From NCBI GenBank assembly GCA_027623615.1, contig JAQBVH010000165.1:1-7037 (forward strand): a stretch of 7,037 bases of DNA, given 5' to 3'. This DNA is from Planctomycetota bacterium (GTDB lineage: Bacteria > Planctomycetota > UBA1135 > GCA-002686595). The translations under genes were made by a program, and so were the position numbers. The notes under the pieces were generated by a model. It was given only the letters and a program-made list of their open reading frames with translations, had not been told where the DNA came from and made no database searches. Of this stretch, positions 4,991-7,037 are shown one piece after another; position 1 is the stretch's first letter, and each line of letters starts with the position of its first letter.

Positions 4991-7037
4991 ATGAACGACA
5001 CCGCCTCGACCGCCTCGAAAGCTCCGCCAGCGTTGCCCAGGCTCGATCTGGGGTTGCGTCTCGGCCTGGGTCTGGTGCTGGCCCTCGTGGGCCTCGCGGT
5101 CTACTGGCCCGCCCTCTCCGCGGAGTTCGTGTACGACGACCATGGTCTGGTCGAGGGCAACGCGCGCATCGCCACGGTCGGGACCGCCCTCCAGAGCTTC
5201 TTCGAGCCCCTCTGGGGTCAGGGCGCGGGGGCGGTCATCGACAACATGTTCTGGCGGCCGCTGACGGTGCTCACCCTGGCCGTCGAGAAGGCGCTGTTCG
5301 GGCTGAAGCCAGAGCGCTTCCACCAGGTGTCCCTGCTCCTGCACCTGCTCGCCTCCTGGGCGGCCTGGCGCCTGGCCACGCGGCTCTTGCGCTGCCCGAC
5401 GACGGGTTGGCTGGCGGCGCTCCTGTTCGCTGCGCACCCGGTGCACGTGGAGAGCGTCGCGTGGATCTCGGCCGTGAACGACCCGGCCTCAGCGCTGTTC
5501 GCGCTGCTCTCCCTCGAGCGCTACTTCGCCTGGCGCGAGGGTGGCCTGCGCGGGGTGCCCTGGGCTGCGGGCGTGCTCCTGTTGATCGGCCTGCTCTTCA
5601 AGGAAACGGCGCTGGTCGTTCCGGTCGTGGCGTTCACGATCGACCTCGCCTTCCGGCACTTGAAGCTGCGCGGCGCCGAGGGCCTGCTCGACTTCCTGCG
5701 CGCCTACGCGCCGTGGGCCGTGGGCGCCCTGCTCTACGTGGTCGGGCGCGTGGTCGCCTACGGGTCGGTCCTCGCCGGCTTCGACCAGGCCTCGGCCGGG
5801 TTCGGACTCGATCTCGGGCGCGAGATGCAGCTGCGCATCGAGATCCTCGGTGGTTTCCTCGAGGCCCTGTTCGTCCACGGCGACCCGCGCTTCTTCCGGC
5901 AAGTACGGCCGGTTCTGCCCCACGGCTATGGACCCTGGACCGTGGCGGTCGTGTCCTCGCTGGTCTGGCTCGCCGCGCTCGGCGCCGCGATCTGGCAGAA
6001 GCGTCAGCTCGCCCTGGGCATGCTGCTGGCGATCCCGGCCTCCTTCGTGCTCCTGCTCCTGAAGATCGAGGCGGCGGGCGCCTTCCCCATCTCGGATCGC
6101 TTCCTGTACCTCACCGTGATCTTCGCGGCCGTGCTGGTCGTCGGGCTGATCGACAAGCTCGCGCCGCGCAAGGCAACGATCGTGATCGGCCTGGCGTTGA
6201 CCGTGGTCGCGGGCCTGCAGGCGCGGGCCCGCGTCCTGGTCTTCGAGGACGACCTCAGCCTGTATCGGGCTGCGGTCGAGGCCGAGCCGGACAACCTGCG
6301 CGGGCGCACCTTCCTCGGCTCCGTCCTCTTCCAGCGCTACAAGGAGACGAACGAGAAGGACTACCTCGACGAGGCGATGTTCCACTTCCTCAAGGCGCTG
6401 ATGCTCGGCTTCGACTACGGCCAGCGCGCGCCGAAGCTCGGCGCGGACGCGCCCTTCATCGCGCGCGCCAAGGAGCTCGACGTCATCCTCAACGGGGTGG
6501 GACGCGACAAGCTCGAGCTGGACGACACGGTGTTCCGCTCGGGCGTCGACCGCATGGACGCGAACATCGGGCTCGGCAACTGCGCGCTGGCCCTTGGCCA
6601 GCTGCCGCCCGAGTTCGACCTCGACTGGCCCCGGGAGATCTTCGAGTACATCCTCAGCGCCTTCCCGAACGAGGTGCGCGCCCTCGACGGGCTGGGTCGC
6701 ACGTACTATCGCATGGGCGACTACGAGAAGGCGGAATCCAAGTTCCGCGAGGCCGTCGACATCGACGGCACCTTCTCGGACGCCTGGTTCAATCTCGGCC
6801 AGATGCTCGGGGAGCTCGGGCGGGCCGACGAGGGCCGTGTCTGCTTCGACCAGGTCTTGAGGCTGCGGCCGGGGTACCTGCGCGCGCTCGACTCGGCCAC
6901 GCGCCTGGCCATCGATGGCAAGCGCTATCCGCAGGCCGAGGCGTACCTCCAGCAGATCGACCAGGACCACCCGGGCAGCCTCGACGCGATCTTCCTGCGC
7001 GGCATGTTGCGCGCCAGCCGTGGCGACATGGCGGGTG
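4991..7037 (+). CDS. TMTC-like GT-C family membrane protein with C-terminal TPR repeats (runs off right edge)
   Basis: The frame opens at ATG 4991 and stays open to the window end (682 codons seen), so the C terminus is missing. The N-terminal half (about residues 20-415) is a multi-pass membrane region with features of the TMTC/GT-C group. These are an acidic pair in the first outer loop, 'AEFVYDDHGLVEGN' (Asp49, Asp50), followed by 'FWRPLTVLTLAVE', the hallmark 'LLFAAHPVHVESVAWISAVNDPASALFALLSL' (His149, His152, Glu154), 'LLFKETALVVPVV' (Lys204, Glu205) and 'ISDRFLYLTVIF' (Arg370, Tyr373). From about residue 418 the protein is soluble and helical, with diverged TPRs and then canonical ones near 561-594 ('ALDGLGRTYYRMGDYEKAESKFREAVDID'), 595-628 and 629-662. 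GT-C enzymes transfer sugars from lipid-linked donors to exported proteins or glycans; TMTC proteins in animals are O-mannosyltransferases. The activity and acceptor here are inferred. The start has no Shine-Dalgarno sequence, but the next ATG (about 5249) lies beyond the Asp-Asp loop. Confidence 0.9.
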   Translation, partial: MNDTASTASKAPPALPRLDLGLRLGLGLVLALVGLAVYWPALSAEFVYDDHGLVEGNARIATVGTALQSFFEPLWGQGAGAVIDNMFWRPLTVLTLAVEKALFGLKPERFHQVSLLLHLLASWAAWRLATRLLRCPTTGWLAALLFAAHPVHVESVAWISAVNDPASALFALLSLERYFAWREGGLRGVPWAAGVLLLIGLLFKETALVVPVVAFTIDLAFRHLKLRGAEGLLDFLRAYAPWAVGALLYVVGRVVAYGSVLAGFDQASAGFGLDLGREMQLRIEILGGFLEALFVHGDPRFFRQVRPVLPHGYGPWTVAVVSSLVWLAALGAAIWQKRQLALGMLLAIPASFVLLLLKIEAAGAFPISDRFLYLTVIFAAVLVVGLIDKLAPRKATIVIGLALTVVAGLQARARVLVFEDDLSLYRAAVEAEPDNLRGRTFLGSVLFQRYKETNEKDYLDEAMFHFLKALMLGFDYGQRAPKLGADAPFIARAKELDVILNGVGRDKLELDDTVFRSGVDRMDANIGLGNCALALGQLPPEFDLDWPREIFEYILSAFPNEVRALDGLGRTYYRMGDYEKAESKFREAVDIDGTFSDAWFNLGQMLGELGRADEGRVCFDQVLRLRPGYLRALDSATRLAIDGKRYPQAEAYLQQIDQDHPGSLDAIFLRGMLRASRGDMAG

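Noticed and set aside
3358..5001. A 547-codon open frame on the minus strand
   Set aside because: It is antisense to the metalloprotease, which has an intact zinc site and signal peptide. The antisense protein is Arg/Ala/Gly/Val-rich with no recognisable motif.
5489..6970. A 493-codon open frame on the minus strand
   Set aside because: It lies wholly antisense to the TMTC-like gene, whose plus-strand protein has recognisable family motifs and TPRs. The antisense product is a low-complexity mix of Glu, Arg, Gln, Val and Leu, typical of the mirror frame of GC-rich codons.

Overview
This is a very GC-rich window (clearly above 65% by eye, with G or C at most third codon positions). It reads as ordinary, densely coded chromosome from a free-living bacterium, most likely a planctomycete or a relative. 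The main pointers are the matrixin-like secreted protease with its C-terminal 'CPTTPNSVG ... FQWWYRDP' domain, which I recall as a recurring module in some Planctomycetota lineages, and the general lack of Shine-Dalgarno sequences. The taxonomic call is inference.

Layout: the left edge holds the N-terminal part of mutY (A/G-specific adenine glycosylase) on the minus strand, starting at 396 and running off the window. Only 38 bases away, and divergent, is a large membrane protein gene (435-2825). It has about ten membrane segments followed by what looks like a degenerate spermidine-synthase (SAM-fold) domain and a helical, TPR-like tail. After a 105-base gap come two closely linked genes for exported proteins: a 191-residue signal-peptide protein (2931-3506) and, 7 bases further on, a matrixin-type zinc metalloprotease with a TTG start (3514-4872) carrying an IPT/TIG-like domain and the recurring C-terminal domain. 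After a 118-base gap, a long open gene (4991 to the right edge) encodes a multi-pass GT-C/TMTC-like membrane protein with C-terminal TPR repeats. It is cut by the window end, so its C terminus is not seen.

How they may work together: mutY is a housekeeping DNA-repair gene unrelated to the rest. The small exported protein and the metalloprotease are very likely co-expressed and may act as a pair outside the cytoplasmic membrane. The TMTC-like protein could be a glycosyltransferase acting on exported proteins. Its position next to an IPT-domain protein is suggestive, because eukaryotic GT-C/TPR enzymes O-mannosylate IPT and cadherin domains, but this remains speculation. I saw no RNA gene, CRISPR array, mobile element or clear intrinsic terminator. 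Long open frames antisense to the real genes are by-products of GC-rich codon use.
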